Both the position numbers and the translations under genes were made by a program. A stretch of 64,000 nucleotides of DNA, from assembly GCA_017397935.1 (NCBI GenBank), contig JAFQHN010000024.1, positions 1-64,000 of the forward strand, given 5' to 3'. Source of the DNA: Bacillota bacterium. Its GTDB lineage: Bacteria; Bacillota; Dehalobacteriia; UBA4068; UBA4997. Positions 25,120 to 33,582 of this stretch are shown here, piece by piece. Below the pieces are notes generated by a model. It was not told the origin of the DNA and made no database searches. It worked only from the letters and a program-made list of their open reading frames with translations. The first letter of the stretch is position 1. Each line of letters opens with the position of its first letter.

Positions 25120-27357
25120 ATGAAATCTGATACTATGGTTGCCACCGAGCTTGACGAGCTGTTGGCCCAAATCGAAGAATATAACCCGACTTTTAATCGG
25201 GAGAAAGTTACGCAGGTTTATGAGCTGGCGGCCGAGCTGCATAAAGAGCAAAAGCGGGATTCCGGTGAGCCTTATATCTTGCATCCATTGGCGGTGGCCA
25301 GCATTTTGGCTTCTTTGCACATGGATGACACTACGATTATGGCCGGCCTGCTGCATGACGTGGTGGAGGACACCGACATGACGCTCGAAGATATTCGTCG
25401 TTTGTACGGTGATGATATGGTGGTGCTGCTGGACGGCGTAACCAAGTTATCCAAGCTGGCATTCAGCTCCAAGCAGGAGCGTCAGGTGGAAAACCTGCGT
25501 AAAATGTTCCTGGCGATGAGCAAGGACATTCGCATTATCATTATCAAGCTGGCAGACCGTCTGCACAATATGCGTACTCTGGCCAGCCATCATTCCGAGC
25601 TGCGTAAAAAGGAAATTGCCCTGGAAACGCAGGAGATTTTTGCGCCGCTGGCTCACCGTTTGGGTATCTATAAAATTAAATGGGAGTTGGAGGACCTTTG
25701 CCTGCGCTATTTGGAGCCGGATGCTTACGCCAATCTGGTGGAGCAGATCACCATGAAGCGTGACGAGCGGGAGGCTTTCCTTACTGAGGTTTCCGATACC
25801 ATCAAGCATCATTTGCAGGATACCAATATTGATTGCGAGATTACGGCGCGCCCCAAGAATTTTTACTCCATTTACCGCAAGATGGTGCGCCAGAGCAAAT
25901 CCTTAAACGAGATTTATGATATTCACGCCGTGCGTGTGCTGGTGGACACCGTAAAGGATTGTTACGGTGCGCTGGGCGTGGTGCATACCCTGTGGAAGCC
26001 TATGCCCGGGCGTTTTAAGGATTATATTGCCATGCCCAAGGCCAATATGTATCAAAGCCTGCATACCACCGTCATCGGCCCTGCCGGCCGCCCGGTGGAG
26101 GTGCAGATCCGTACTTATGATATGCACAGCGTGGCTGAATACGGTATCGCGGCCCATTGGAAGTATAAAGAGGGCAAGACGGGTGACAGTTCTGCGGCGG
26201 ATAAAGAGGTGGATAAGCGTCTGAACTGGATGCGCCAGATGATTGACTGGCAAAAAGAAGTCAGCGATGCCAAGGAGTTTGTGGAGGGCGTTAAGGGAGA
26301 TTTGTTCGGCGACCAATCGGTGTTTGTGTTTACGCCTGTCGGTGATGTAATTGAACTGCCGGAGGGCTCTACGCCAATCGACTTTGCTTATCGTGTGCAT
26401 ACGCAGGTGGGCCACCAATGTGTGGGCGCCAAGCTGGACGGCCGTATTGTGCAGCTGGATACTCCCCTGCAAAACGGCAATATTGTAGAGATTTTGACCA
26501 CCAAAGGTACCGGACCCAGCCGTGATTGGTTGAAGGTGGCCAAGACCAACCAGGCCAAGAATAAAATTCGCCAGTGGTTCCGCAAAGAGGGCCGGGATGA
26601 GTTCTCGGTGCAAAAGGGCCGCGCGATGCTGGAAAAAGAAGCGCTTAAAAATAATATCGAAGTGGCCGCCATGTTTAAGACCGAGCGCTTGAATGATATT
26701 TTGAAACGCACCAATTTTGTCTCGCCCGAGGATATGTATGTGGCGATTGCCGAGGGCGCCATCACTACCCTGGGCATCATCAACAAGATCAAGGATGACC
26801 CGGTGCTGCGCAAGGCTCTGCTGCCTGAGCAGGAAAGTGCTACCCAGCAGGTGGGCCAGGCCATGAAGGTTCGGCCTTTCAGCGGCAGCAACGCCACCCA
26901 TGATAAGGGTGTTTGGGTTAAGGGTGAGGCTGATTTGATGGTGCGTATCGCCAACTGCTGCCAGCCCCTGCCCGGTGACAGTATTGTGGGTTATATTACC
27001 CGTGGGCGCGGCGTTTCCATCCACAAGGATGACTGCGCCAATGTGCGTTATTATCGTGAGCATGAGCCTGAGCGGCTGGTGGATGTTCAATGGGATAACG
27101 ATAAAACCGGCGTGTTCCAGGCCGAGATTGAAGTGGTGGCCATGGACCGTGATGCGCTGGGTATGAACATTATGGCAGCGATTTCCGAGACCAAAACCCG
27201 CATCAATTCCATCAATTTTGATGTTGATGCCGATAAGATTTGTCACGGCACCGTAAAAATGGAGATCAACAACCTTAACCAACTGGAATATATTATCAAT
27301 AAGCTGAAAAAAATCCGCGGCGTAACGGCCGTAAACCGAAAGGTGGGCACAAAATGA
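25120..27357 (+). CDS. rel: Bifunctional (p)ppGpp synthetase/hydrolase Rel
   Basis: This 745-residue stringent-response enzyme has all domains in order: HD hydrolase (about 30-180, with [23 protein letters not shown] and [11 protein letters not shown] intact, so hydrolysis is likely), synthetase (about 230-350, [43 protein letters not shown]), TGS (about 395-455, [28 protein letters not shown]), helical and zinc-finger-like region ([29 protein letters not shown]), and a C-terminal ACT domain. AAAGGGG precedes the ATG. It overlaps dtd by four bases (ATGA), the classic rel-dtd arrangement. Confidence 0.97.
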   Translation: MKSDTMVATELDELLAQIEEYNPTFNREKVTQVYELAAELHKEQKRDSGEPYILHPLAVASILASLHMDDTTIMAGLLHDVVEDTDMTLEDIRRLYGDDMVVLLDGVTKLSKLAFSSKQERQVENLRKMFLAMSKDIRIIIIKLADRLHNMRTLASHHSELRKKEIALETQEIFAPLAHRLGIYKIKWELEDLCLRYLEPDAYANLVEQITMKRDEREAFLTEVSDTIKHHLQDTNIDCEITARPKNFYSIYRKMVRQSKSLNEIYDIHAVRVLVDTVKDCYGALGVVHTLWKPMPGRFKDYIAMPKANMYQSLHTTVIGPAGRPVEVQIRTYDMHSVAEYGIAAHWKYKEGKTGDSSAADKEVDKRLNWMRQMIDWQKEVSDAKEFVEGVKGDLFGDQSVFVFTPVGDVIELPEGSTPIDFAYRVHTQVGHQCVGAKLDGRIVQLDTPLQNGNIVEILTTKGTGPSRDWLKVAKTNQAKNKIRQWFRKEGRDEFSVQKGRAMLEKEALKNNIEVAAMFKTERLNDILKRTNFVSPEDMYVAIAEGAITTLGIINKIKDDPVLRKALLPEQESATQQVGQAMKVRPFSGSNATHDKGVWVKGEADLMVRIANCCQPLPGDSIVGYITRGRGVSIHKDDCANVRYYREHEPERLVDVQWDNDKTGVFQAEIEVVAMDRDALGMNIMAAISETKTRINSINFDVDADKICHGTVKMEINNLNQLEYIINKLKKIRGVTAVNRKVGTK

Positions 27358-27806
27358 GGGCGGTGGTACAGCGGGTAAAATCCGCAGCCGTAACCTTGCA
27401 GGAGACCGGCGTGGAAAGCGGCAGAATCGGCCGCGGCGTGGTGGTGCTGCTGGGTGTGGGGCAGCAGGATACCGAGGCGGATGCGGTATGGCTGGCTGAT
27501 AAAATCCTTAATCTGCGTATTTTTGAGGATGAAGCCGGTAAAATGAATAAAAGTGTGCTGGACATCGGCGGCGAGGTGCTGGCGGTTTCGCAGTTTACGC
27601 TGTTCGGTGATTGTCGTCACGGGCGGCGGCCGGGATTTTCGGATGCGGCGGCACCGGAGGAAGCCGAGCGTCTGTATCAGCACTTTGTGGAGCTGCTGCG
27701 CAAAAATATCAATGTGGATACCGGCGTTTTCCGCACGGATATGCTGGTGGAAATCAACAATGACGGCCCGGTAACCCTGCTGATCGACAGCAAAAAAGCT
27801 TTTTAA
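27354..27806 (+). CDS. dtd: D-aminoacyl-tRNA deacylase
   Basis: This 150-residue enzyme hydrolyses D-aminoacyl-tRNA (and Gly-tRNA-Ala) to protect translation. The two family signatures are present: [17 protein letters not shown] (about residue 78, the SQFTL motif) and [12 protein letters not shown] (the NxGPVT motif) near the C-terminus. Length is standard. The start overlaps the rel stop codon (ATGA), so the two are translationally coupled. Confidence 0.97.
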   Translation: MRAVVQRVKSAAVTLQETGVESGRIGRGVVVLLGVGQQDTEADAVWLADKILNLRIFEDEAGKMNKSVLDIGGEVLAVSQFTLFGDCRHGRRPGFSDAAAPEEAERLYQHFVELLRKNINVDTGVFRTDMLVEINNDGPVTLLIDSKKAF

Positions 27807-27832
27807 GCAATCCTTTTAACGGAGGAAAATAT

Positions 27833-28501
27833 ATGAGAAACAATATGGTGGAATATAAGTTGAAAAACGCCAATTTACAGCTGCTGCGGTTGGAGTTGGG
27901 CGAAATCGGCACCAACTGTTATCTGGTGGCCGACCGTACCAATAAAGAGCTGGCGGTGATTGACCCGGCCGGCGATTTCCCGGTGCTGTGGGAGGCGATT
28001 GAGGCTGTTGGCTATCCGGTGAAGTATATCATCAATACCCACGGCCATTGGGACCACATCGGCGCCAACAAGGAGCTGCATGAGAAAAGCGGCGCGCCGA
28101 TTTTGATTCACGAAAAAGACGCTGATATGTTGAAGCTGGGGGCGGACAGAACCTTTCGTGTGCGCTTTGCGCCGTCTGAGGCTGATAGGCTGTTGGCTGA
28201 CGGTGATGAACTGCCGTTTGGTGCGTATAAGCTTAGGGTGCTGCATACGCCGGGGCATACGCAGGGCGGTGTGTGCATCGTGCTGGCAGGGGCGGCCGGT
28301 GATGAGCTGGTTTTTGCCGGTGATACGCTGTTCCAGCTTTCTATCGGCCGTACGGATTTGCCCGGCGGTGACACCGACCAACTGTTGGAATCGGTGCGTA
28401 CCAAGCTGTTTACGCTGGATGAAAAGCTGCCGGTTTTTCCGGGGCATGGGCCGCATACTTTTATTGCGGATGAGAAACAGTATAATCCGTTTTTGCGCTG
28501 A
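27833..28501 (+). CDS. Metallo-beta-lactamase-fold hydrolase (glyoxalase II-like)
   Basis: A 222-residue MBL-fold protein with the zinc ligands THGHWDHIG (HxHxDH, about residue 69), LHTPGHTQGGVC (about 139), FAGDTLF (about 163) and FPGHGPHT (about 204). It belongs to the YcbL/GloB-like small hydrolases found beside dtd and hisS in Clostridia; the substrate is unproven, with S-lactoylglutathione or a similar thioester possible. GGAGGAAAATAT precedes the ATG at 27833, only 26 bp after dtd, so it is in the same operon. Confidence 0.88.
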   Translation: MRNNMVEYKLKNANLQLLRLELGEIGTNCYLVADRTNKELAVIDPAGDFPVLWEAIEAVGYPVKYIINTHGHWDHIGANKELHEKSGAPILIHEKDADMLKLGADRTFRVRFAPSEADRLLADGDELPFGAYKLRVLHTPGHTQGGVCIVLAGAAGDELVFAGDTLFQLSIGRTDLPGGDTDQLLESVRTKLFTLDEKLPVFPGHGPHTFIADEKQYNPFLR

Positions 28502-28548
28502 TTTGGTGTAAAACCGTTAATTTTTTTGATGATTTTGGGGGAGAATTT

Positions 28549-29814
28549 ATGTTGACTAAAAGGCCGAGGGGCACCAATGATTTTTTGCCCGAGGATACCG
28601 TCAAATGGCAGTATGTGGAGAATATGCTGCGTGAGCTTTGCCGACAGTTTGGTTATGAGGAGCTGCGCACACCGATTTTTGAGGAAACCGAGCTTTTCCT
28701 GCGCGGCGTGGGTGATACCACCGACATTGTGCAGAAAGAAATGTATACTTTTGAGGATGCCGGCGGCCGCAGCGTGACTTTGCGGCCGGAGAATACTGCC
28801 TCGGCGGTGCGCGCTTATGTGGAGAACAAGATGTTTGCTGGGGCACAACCCACCAAGCTGTTTTACATCGGCCCCATGTTCCGCTATGAGCGTCCGCAGG
28901 CAGGGCGTTTCCGTCAGTTCCATCAGTTTGGTATCGAGTGCTTTGGGGCGTCCTCGCCCGCTGCCGATGCCGAGATCATTGTGCTGGCCTGGGAGTTTTA
29001 TCGCCGTCTGGGGCTGAGAAATCTGGAATTGAATGTGAACAGCGTGGGCTGCCCGGAATGCCGTCCCGTTTATCGCAAGGCGCTGCAAGATTTTCTGCGT
29101 CCCAATCTGGACAAGCTGTGCGGCACCTGCCAGGAGCGTTTTGAGAAGAACCCGCTGCGTATTCTGGACTGCAAAAACCCCGAATGTCAGCATCATTTGG
29201 TGGGTGCACCTACTACGATTGATGCGCTGTGTGATGATTGCCGTGAGCATTTTAACGCTGTGCTGCGGCATTTGGATGCGGTGGGTATCCCTTACAAAAT
29301 CAATGAGAAGCTGGTGCGCGGTTTGGATTATTATACCAACACCGCCTTTGAGATTTTGCTCTCTGATATTGGGGCGCAGAGTGCTGTTTGCGGCGGCGGC
29401 CGTTATAACCGTCTGGTGGAGGAGATTGGCGGTAAACCGACCCCCGGTGTGGGCTTTGCGCTGGGTATGGAGAGAGTTTTCAATGCGTTGCAGGCGCAGG
29501 GCATTGAACTGCCTATCAAGCCGAAAATCGATGTTTTTGTGGCGGCGCTGGGTGCCGAAGCCTCTGATGTGGCCTTCCGTCTGGTGACCGAGATGCGGCG
29601 GCTGGGTCTGGCGGCTGAGCACGATATGATGGGCCGCAGCCTGAAAGCGCAGTTTAAGTATGCCGATAAATTTAATGCGGCGTATACGCTGGTGGTGGGC
29701 GGCGATGAGTTGTCCCGCGGCACCGTACAGCTTAGAGATATGAAGGGCAGTGAGCAGCAGGAGATCCCGCTTGATAAGGCGGCTGAAATTCTTGCGGCAA
29801 AATTTGCATTATAA
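28549..29814 (+). CDS. hisS: Histidyl-tRNA synthetase
   Basis: A 421-residue class II synthetase with TVTLRPENTASAVRAYV-type N-terminal region, motif 2 FRYERPQAGRFRQFHQFG (about residue 111), the HisA motif LVRGLDYYTNTAFE (about 258), motif 3 GVGFALGMERV (about 302) and the C-terminal anticodon-binding domain (VFVAALGAEASDVAF onward). An inserted segment carries pairs of cysteines (CPEC, CGTC, CKNPEC), common in this HisRS subgroup. GGGGGAG precedes the ATG at 28549. No T-box leader is visible. Confidence 0.96.
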   Translation: MLTKRPRGTNDFLPEDTVKWQYVENMLRELCRQFGYEELRTPIFEETELFLRGVGDTTDIVQKEMYTFEDAGGRSVTLRPENTASAVRAYVENKMFAGAQPTKLFYIGPMFRYERPQAGRFRQFHQFGIECFGASSPAADAEIIVLAWEFYRRLGLRNLELNVNSVGCPECRPVYRKALQDFLRPNLDKLCGTCQERFEKNPLRILDCKNPECQHHLVGAPTTIDALCDDCREHFNAVLRHLDAVGIPYKINEKLVRGLDYYTNTAFEILLSDIGAQSAVCGGGRYNRLVEEIGGKPTPGVGFALGMERVFNALQAQGIELPIKPKIDVFVAALGAEASDVAFRLVTEMRRLGLAAEHDMMGRSLKAQFKYADKFNAAYTLVVGGDELSRGTVQLRDMKGSEQQEIPLDKAAEILAAKFAL

Positions 29815-29817
29815 TAG

Positions 29818-29845
29818 TTGCTTGTGGCAAAAATTGTGCTATAAT
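29818..29845 (+). promoter_or_regulatory. aspS promoter candidate
   Basis: TTGCTT (29818-29823), 16-bp spacer, TATAAT (29840-29845), 76 bp before the aspS start codon. Confidence 0.5.
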
Positions 29846-29920
29846 AATAAATTGGAAAATAATTTTGGATAAATCCGGAATAATTTTATATTATTGATTG
29901 TTGTATTGGAGGAAGTTCTG

Positions 29921-31720
29921 ATGAGTGAAGCGTTGAATGGCTTGCAGCGCAGCATGATGTGTGCAGAAGTTAGCTCGGCTCATATCGGCCAGGAAGTTGT
30001 GCTGATGGGTTGGGTACAGCGCCGCCGTGACCATGGTGGTTTGATTTTTATTGACTTGCGTGACCGTACCGGTATGGTACAGATTGTTTTTGACCCGGAA
30101 AGCGGTGCCGATGCCTTCGGTAAGGCCGAGCGTGTGCGTAATGAGTATGTGCTGGCTGCTGTTGGTAAGGTTCGTCCGCGCCCGGAGGGTACTGTAAACC
30201 CCAATCTGGCCACCGGCGAAATTGAGGTTTATATCAGCGAGGTGCGTGTGCTGGCTGCCGCCAAAACCCCACCCTTTTACATCGAGGACGGCGTTGATGT
30301 GGACGAGCTGGTGCGCCTGAAATACCGTTATTTGGATTTGCGCCGCCCCGAGATGCAGAGAAATTTGCAGCTGCGTCATAAGGTGGCCTTTGCCATGCGT
30401 GATTATTTGAACCGCCACGGCTTTTTGGAGATTGAAACCCCCATGCTGGGCAAAAGCACCCCGGAGGGTGCCCGTGACTATTTGGTGCCCAGCCGCGTAC
30501 ACCCCGGCAATTTCTATGCTCTGCCGCAGTCTCCTCAGCTTTACAAGCAGCTGCTGATGGTGTCCGGTTTTGATAAATACTTCCAGATTGCCCGCTGCTT
30601 CCGTGATGAGGACCTGCGTGCCGACCGTCAGCCGGAATTTACCCAGCTTGACCTGGAAATGTCCTTTATTGATGAGGTTCAGTTGCAGACCCTGATGGAG
30701 GGCATGGTAGCTGAAATCTTTGACAAGGCTTTGGGCGTAACTATTCCCACTCCCTTTAAGCGCTTGACCTGGCATGAGGCTATGGAAACCTACGGTTCCG
30801 ATAAGCCCGATCTGCGTTTTGATTTGCCGCTGATCGATGTTGCTGACCTGGTTGTGGACAGCGAATTTAAGGTTTTTGCCAGCGTTGCCAAATCCGGCGG
30901 CCGTGTAAAGGGTATCAACGCCAAGGGCTGCGCCAAGTATTCCCGCCGCGAGATCGATGCGCTGACCGCTTATGTGGCCATCTACGGCGCCAAAGGTCTG
31001 GCCTGGCTGAAAGTTACCGAAAACGGCGTAGAATCTTCCATCACCAAGTTCTTTACTCCTGAGCAGTTGGAAGCATTGTGCCAGCGTATGGGTGCCGAGG
31101 CCGGCGACTTGCTGCTGTTTGTGGCTGATAAACCTGCTGTTGTGGCTGACGCATTGGGCCACCTGCGCTGTGAGATTGCCAAGCGTGAAGGCCTGATTGA
31201 TGAAAACGAATTCAAGTTCTGCTGGGTAGTGGAATTCCCGCTGCTGGAATGGTCGGAGGAAGAAAAACGCTTTACCGCCATGCATCATCCCTTTACCTGC
31301 CCGATGTTGGAAGATGTGCAGTATCTGGACGAAGACCCCGGCCGTGTACGCGCCCGTGCCTATGACATGGTGCTGAACGGTATCGAGCTGGGCGGCGGCT
31401 CCATCCGTATCCACAGCATGGAATTACAGGAGAAGATGCTGGAATGTCTGGGCTTTACCAAGGAGAGCGCACATGAGAGCTTTGGCTTCCTGCTGGACGC
31501 CTTTGAGTATGGTGTGCCCCCGCACGGCGGCATGGCTTATGGTCTGGACCGCATGATCATGCTGATGACCGGTGCCGAGAGCATCCGTGATGTTATTGCC
31601 TTCCCCAAGACTCAGAGTGCCGCTTGTATGCTCACTCAGGCTCCCGGCGAGGTTACTGACAAGCAGTTGAGAGAGCTGTCTGTTCGTGTTAGTATGCAGG
31701 CCAAGGCTGACAAAAAATAA
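29921..31720 (+). CDS. aspS: Aspartyl-tRNA synthetase, probably non-discriminating
   Basis: A 599-residue bacterial-type AspRS with an OB-fold anticodon domain, motif 2 ([23 protein letters not shown], read in parts, about residue 226), the GAD insert and motif 3 ([11 protein letters not shown] near the end). The residues corresponding to Pseudomonas aeruginosa His31 and Gly83 are His38 (RRRDHGG) and Gly90 (RPEGTVNPN), with the same 52-residue separation. That pair is known from mutational work on Pseudomonas AspRS to mark the non-discriminating form, which also aspartylates tRNA-Asn for GatCAB to amidate. I infer the same here. GGAGG precedes the ATG at 29921. Confidence 0.95.
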   Translation: MSEALNGLQRSMMCAEVSSAHIGQEVVLMGWVQRRRDHGGLIFIDLRDRTGMVQIVFDPESGADAFGKAERVRNEYVLAAVGKVRPRPEGTVNPNLATGEIEVYISEVRVLAAAKTPPFYIEDGVDVDELVRLKYRYLDLRRPEMQRNLQLRHKVAFAMRDYLNRHGFLEIETPMLGKSTPEGARDYLVPSRVHPGNFYALPQSPQLYKQLLMVSGFDKYFQIARCFRDEDLRADRQPEFTQLDLEMSFIDEVQLQTLMEGMVAEIFDKALGVTIPTPFKRLTWHEAMETYGSDKPDLRFDLPLIDVADLVVDSEFKVFASVAKSGGRVKGINAKGCAKYSRREIDALTAYVAIYGAKGLAWLKVTENGVESSITKFFTPEQLEALCQRMGAEAGDLLLFVADKPAVVADALGHLRCEIAKREGLIDENEFKFCWVVEFPLLEWSEEEKRFTAMHHPFTCPMLEDVQYLDEDPGRVRARAYDMVLNGIELGGGSIRIHSMELQEKMLECLGFTKESAHESFGFLLDAFEYGVPPHGGMAYGLDRMIMLMTGAESIRDVIAFPKTQSAACMLTQAPGEVTDKQLRELSVRVSMQAKADKK

Positions 31721-31748
31721 TTCCGTGTATTAAATTTTGCATATTGAT

Positions 31749-31782
31749 CGGTCGTCTGCCGTGGGGTGGGCGGCCGGTTTTT
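31749..31782 (+). terminator. aspS terminator
   Basis: CGGTCGTC pairs with GGCGGCCG (two G-U pairs) across a 12-nt loop, followed by a T-rich tract. Confidence 0.7.
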
Positions 31783-31829
31783 ATTGCCAAAATTTTGAGG
31801 CGGAGAATTGCGATAGGGTATTTACTTTC

Positions 31830-31858
31830 GGCGGCTGCTGTGTTAAACTTATGGTTAA
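31830..31858 (+). promoter_or_regulatory. Promoter candidate for the ferritin-like gene
   Basis: TTTACT, 17-bp spacer, TAAACT, about 50 bp before the start of the ferritin-like gene. Both hexamers deviate from consensus. Confidence 0.35.
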
Positions 31859-31904
31859 ATAAGAATGAGTCGCGGCATCGCCCGACAGAAAAGGAGTGGA
31901 AATA

Positions 31905-32417
31905 ATGGGTAAACATTCTGTAAAGATTGTTAATTTGGATGTTGAAAAATTGATCGAGCTGCTGAACGCCGCACTGGCGGAGGAGTGGCTGGCATATTAT
32001 CAGTATTGGATCGGCGCACGCGTGATGGAGGGCCCGATGCGCAGTGAGGTTGAGCCGGAGCTGCTGGTACACGCCAATGAGGAGCTGGCACACGCCGTGC
32101 TGATCGTTGACCGTATCATTCAGTTGGGCGGCACCCCGATTCTCAGCCCTGCTGAGTGGATGGAGCACGCCGGCTGCGAGTATGCAACTCCTATCGATCC
32201 CTATATCGAGGTTATTCTGGATCAGAACCTGGAAGGCGAGCGCTGCGCTATCAAGCGTTATCAGGAGCTGGCTGACTTCACCGAGGGCAAGGACCATTCT
32301 ACCTATCAGATGGTTGTTGGCATCCTGAGCGATGAGCTGGAACATGAGGAAGACTTGGAGAGCTGGCTGACCGATATTGAACGCCTTAAAGATGACATCC
32401 GCAAGATTCGCCTGTAA
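31905..32417 (+). CDS. Ferritin-like diiron protein (bacterioferritin/Dps family)
   Basis: This 170-residue four-helix protein has acidic and His ligands placed as in ferritin-like carboxylate diiron sites: LAEEWLAYYQYW (first helix), NEELAHAV (second), EGERCAIKRYQEL (third) and SDELEHEEDLESWL (fourth). It likely stores iron or detoxifies peroxide or oxygen. The length fits a Bfr/Dps-like rather than rubrerythrin subunit, and no C-terminal rubredoxin domain is present. AAGGAGTGG about 7 nt before the ATG at 31905 sets the start. Confidence 0.82.
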   Translation: MGKHSVKIVNLDVEKLIELLNAALAEEWLAYYQYWIGARVMEGPMRSEVEPELLVHANEELAHAVLIVDRIIQLGGTPILSPAEWMEHAGCEYATPIDPYIEVILDQNLEGERCAIKRYQELADFTEGKDHSTYQMVVGILSDELEHEEDLESWLTDIERLKDDIRKIRL

Positions 32418-32469
32418 GCGGCATGGAATAAACGGATAAAACTGCTTGGGGAAAATTTCAGTCTGCCGA

Positions 32470-32498
32470 TTGATTTTTTAATAGGCGGATGTTATAAT
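32470..32498 (+). promoter_or_regulatory. 6S RNA promoter
   Basis: TTGATT (32470-32475), 17-bp spacer, TATAAT (32493-32498). This strong sigma-A promoter would start transcription near 32505, just ahead of the 6S RNA. Confidence 0.75.
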
Positions 32499-32504
32499 AA
32501 TCAC

Positions 32505-32708
32505 AGCAGCGGAATAAACTATTCTTGCCCGACAGTGTGCGAAAAGAAGCCGATAAGTTTTGAGCCAACACTCAAAATACGGGAATCCTATATTTGTCTG
32601 TGGACTTAAAGCCTCCTTTGAGTGGACTAAGGAAGCAGCTTGCGGAATCCCACCTGCTTATGCAGGTTCAAAACATCGGCGACAACCGGCATTGTGGGGC
32701 ATTTGTTT
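32505..32708 (+). ncRNA. ssrS: 6S RNA (SsrS-like)
   Basis: The outer segments TGCCCGACAGTG (32526-32537) and CATTGTGGGGCA (32690-32701) pair over 12 positions with one mismatch, giving the closing stem of a long imperfect duplex. Between them lie GCCTCCTTT...AAGGAAGCAGCTTGCGGAATCC and the short terminal hairpin CACCTGCTTATGCAGGTTCAAA next to CGGC...CCGGC, the arrangement of Gram-positive 6S RNAs with a central bubble that mimics an open promoter and binds sigma-A RNA polymerase. Strong promoter at 32470-32498. Total about 180-200 nt, standard size; the exact ends are inferred. Recognised by pattern memory, not by a covariance search. Confidence 0.8.
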
Positions 32709-32740
32709 TACAAAAAATGCGCTGCACAGGAGGTTTTCAG

Positions 32741-33481
32741 ATGAGTTTAACGGAAGCTCAGGCAAAAGAGAAAGTAATTGTTGCTCTGGACGTGCCTACC
32801 CGGGCCGAAGCGCTGGATTTGGTGGAGCGTCTGTATAACGAGGTCGGCGCATTTAAGATTGGTATGCAGCTTTATAATGCCGAAGGCCCTGATATTGTGC
32901 GCGATATTCAGGCCCGTGGCGGCAAGGTTTTTGTGGATTTGAAGTTCCATGATATTCCCAATACCGTGGCCGAGGCTACCCGGGTTATCACCCGTCGCCG
33001 TGCCGCCATTATGACTTTGCACGCCGGCGGTGGCTTGAAGATGCTCTCTGCTGCGGCTGCCAGCGCCAGGGAAACTGCCGAGGCTATGGGCGTAGAGAAG
33101 CCCCTGGTGGTGGCGGTAACCGTGCTGACCAGTATCAGCCAGCAGGAGTTCGAAGAAGAAATCGGTATCAAACGCCCGATTGCCGAACAGGTTATCACAT
33201 GGGCCAAGATGGCACAGCAGGCCGGTTTGGACGGCGTTGTGGCTTCTCCCAAGGAGATTGCTGACATCCGCAAGGCTTGCGGTAATGATTTTGCCATCAT
33301 CACCCCCGGTATCCGTCCTTTGTGGGCGGCTGCCAATGACCAGAGCCGCATCATGACCCCCAAAGAGGCGGTTGAAGCAGGCGCAACCTATCTGGTTATC
33401 GGCCGTCCGATTACCGCACAGGAAAATCAGGTGGAGGCTGCCCGCAAAATCGTGGCTGAGATTATGGAGGCTAATATTTAA
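32741..33481 (+). CDS. pyrF: Orotidine-5'-phosphate decarboxylase
   Basis: This 246-residue enzyme catalyses the last step of UMP synthesis. Visible are VIVALDVPTRAEAL (first beta strand with Asp), the catalytic signature KVFVDLKFHDIPNTVAEAT (DxKxxDI, about residue 66), TLHAGGG, VTVLTSIS, and IITPGIRPLW...IMTPKEAVEAGATYLVIGRPIT (phosphate loop). The ATG at 32741 follows AGGAGG; a frame running upstream to 32594 lies inside the 6S RNA and is rejected. No other pyr genes are nearby. It lies only about 35 nt after the 6S 3' region and has no other visible promoter. Confidence 0.96.
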   Translation: MSLTEAQAKEKVIVALDVPTRAEALDLVERLYNEVGAFKIGMQLYNAEGPDIVRDIQARGGKVFVDLKFHDIPNTVAEATRVITRRRAAIMTLHAGGGLKMLSAAAASARETAEAMGVEKPLVVAVTVLTSISQQEFEEEIGIKRPIAEQVITWAKMAQQAGLDGVVASPKEIADIRKACGNDFAIITPGIRPLWAAANDQSRIMTPKEAVEAGATYLVIGRPITAQENQVEAARKIVAEIMEANI

Positions 33482-33517
33482 GCTGAAACTCTGGCCTCAA
33501 TACCAAAATAAAATATT

Positions 33518-33560
33518 AAAACCGACAATCCTTGTAAGCGTAAGGGTTGTCGGTTTTTTA
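33518..33560 (+). terminator. pyrF terminator (probably bidirectional)
   Basis: AAAACCGACAATCCTT pairs with AAGGGTTGTCGGTTTT around an 8-nt loop, with A- and T-runs on both sides. It ends pyrF and could also end the minus-strand P-type ATPase transcript. Confidence 0.85.
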
Positions 33561-33582
33561 TGTTTGGGTGGTTGATAAGTTT

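Noticed and set aside
32560-32838. 92-residue ORF overlapping the 6S RNA and pyrF start
   Set aside because: It lies inside the 6S RNA and the pyrF gene in another frame; no ribosome site and no recognisable protein.
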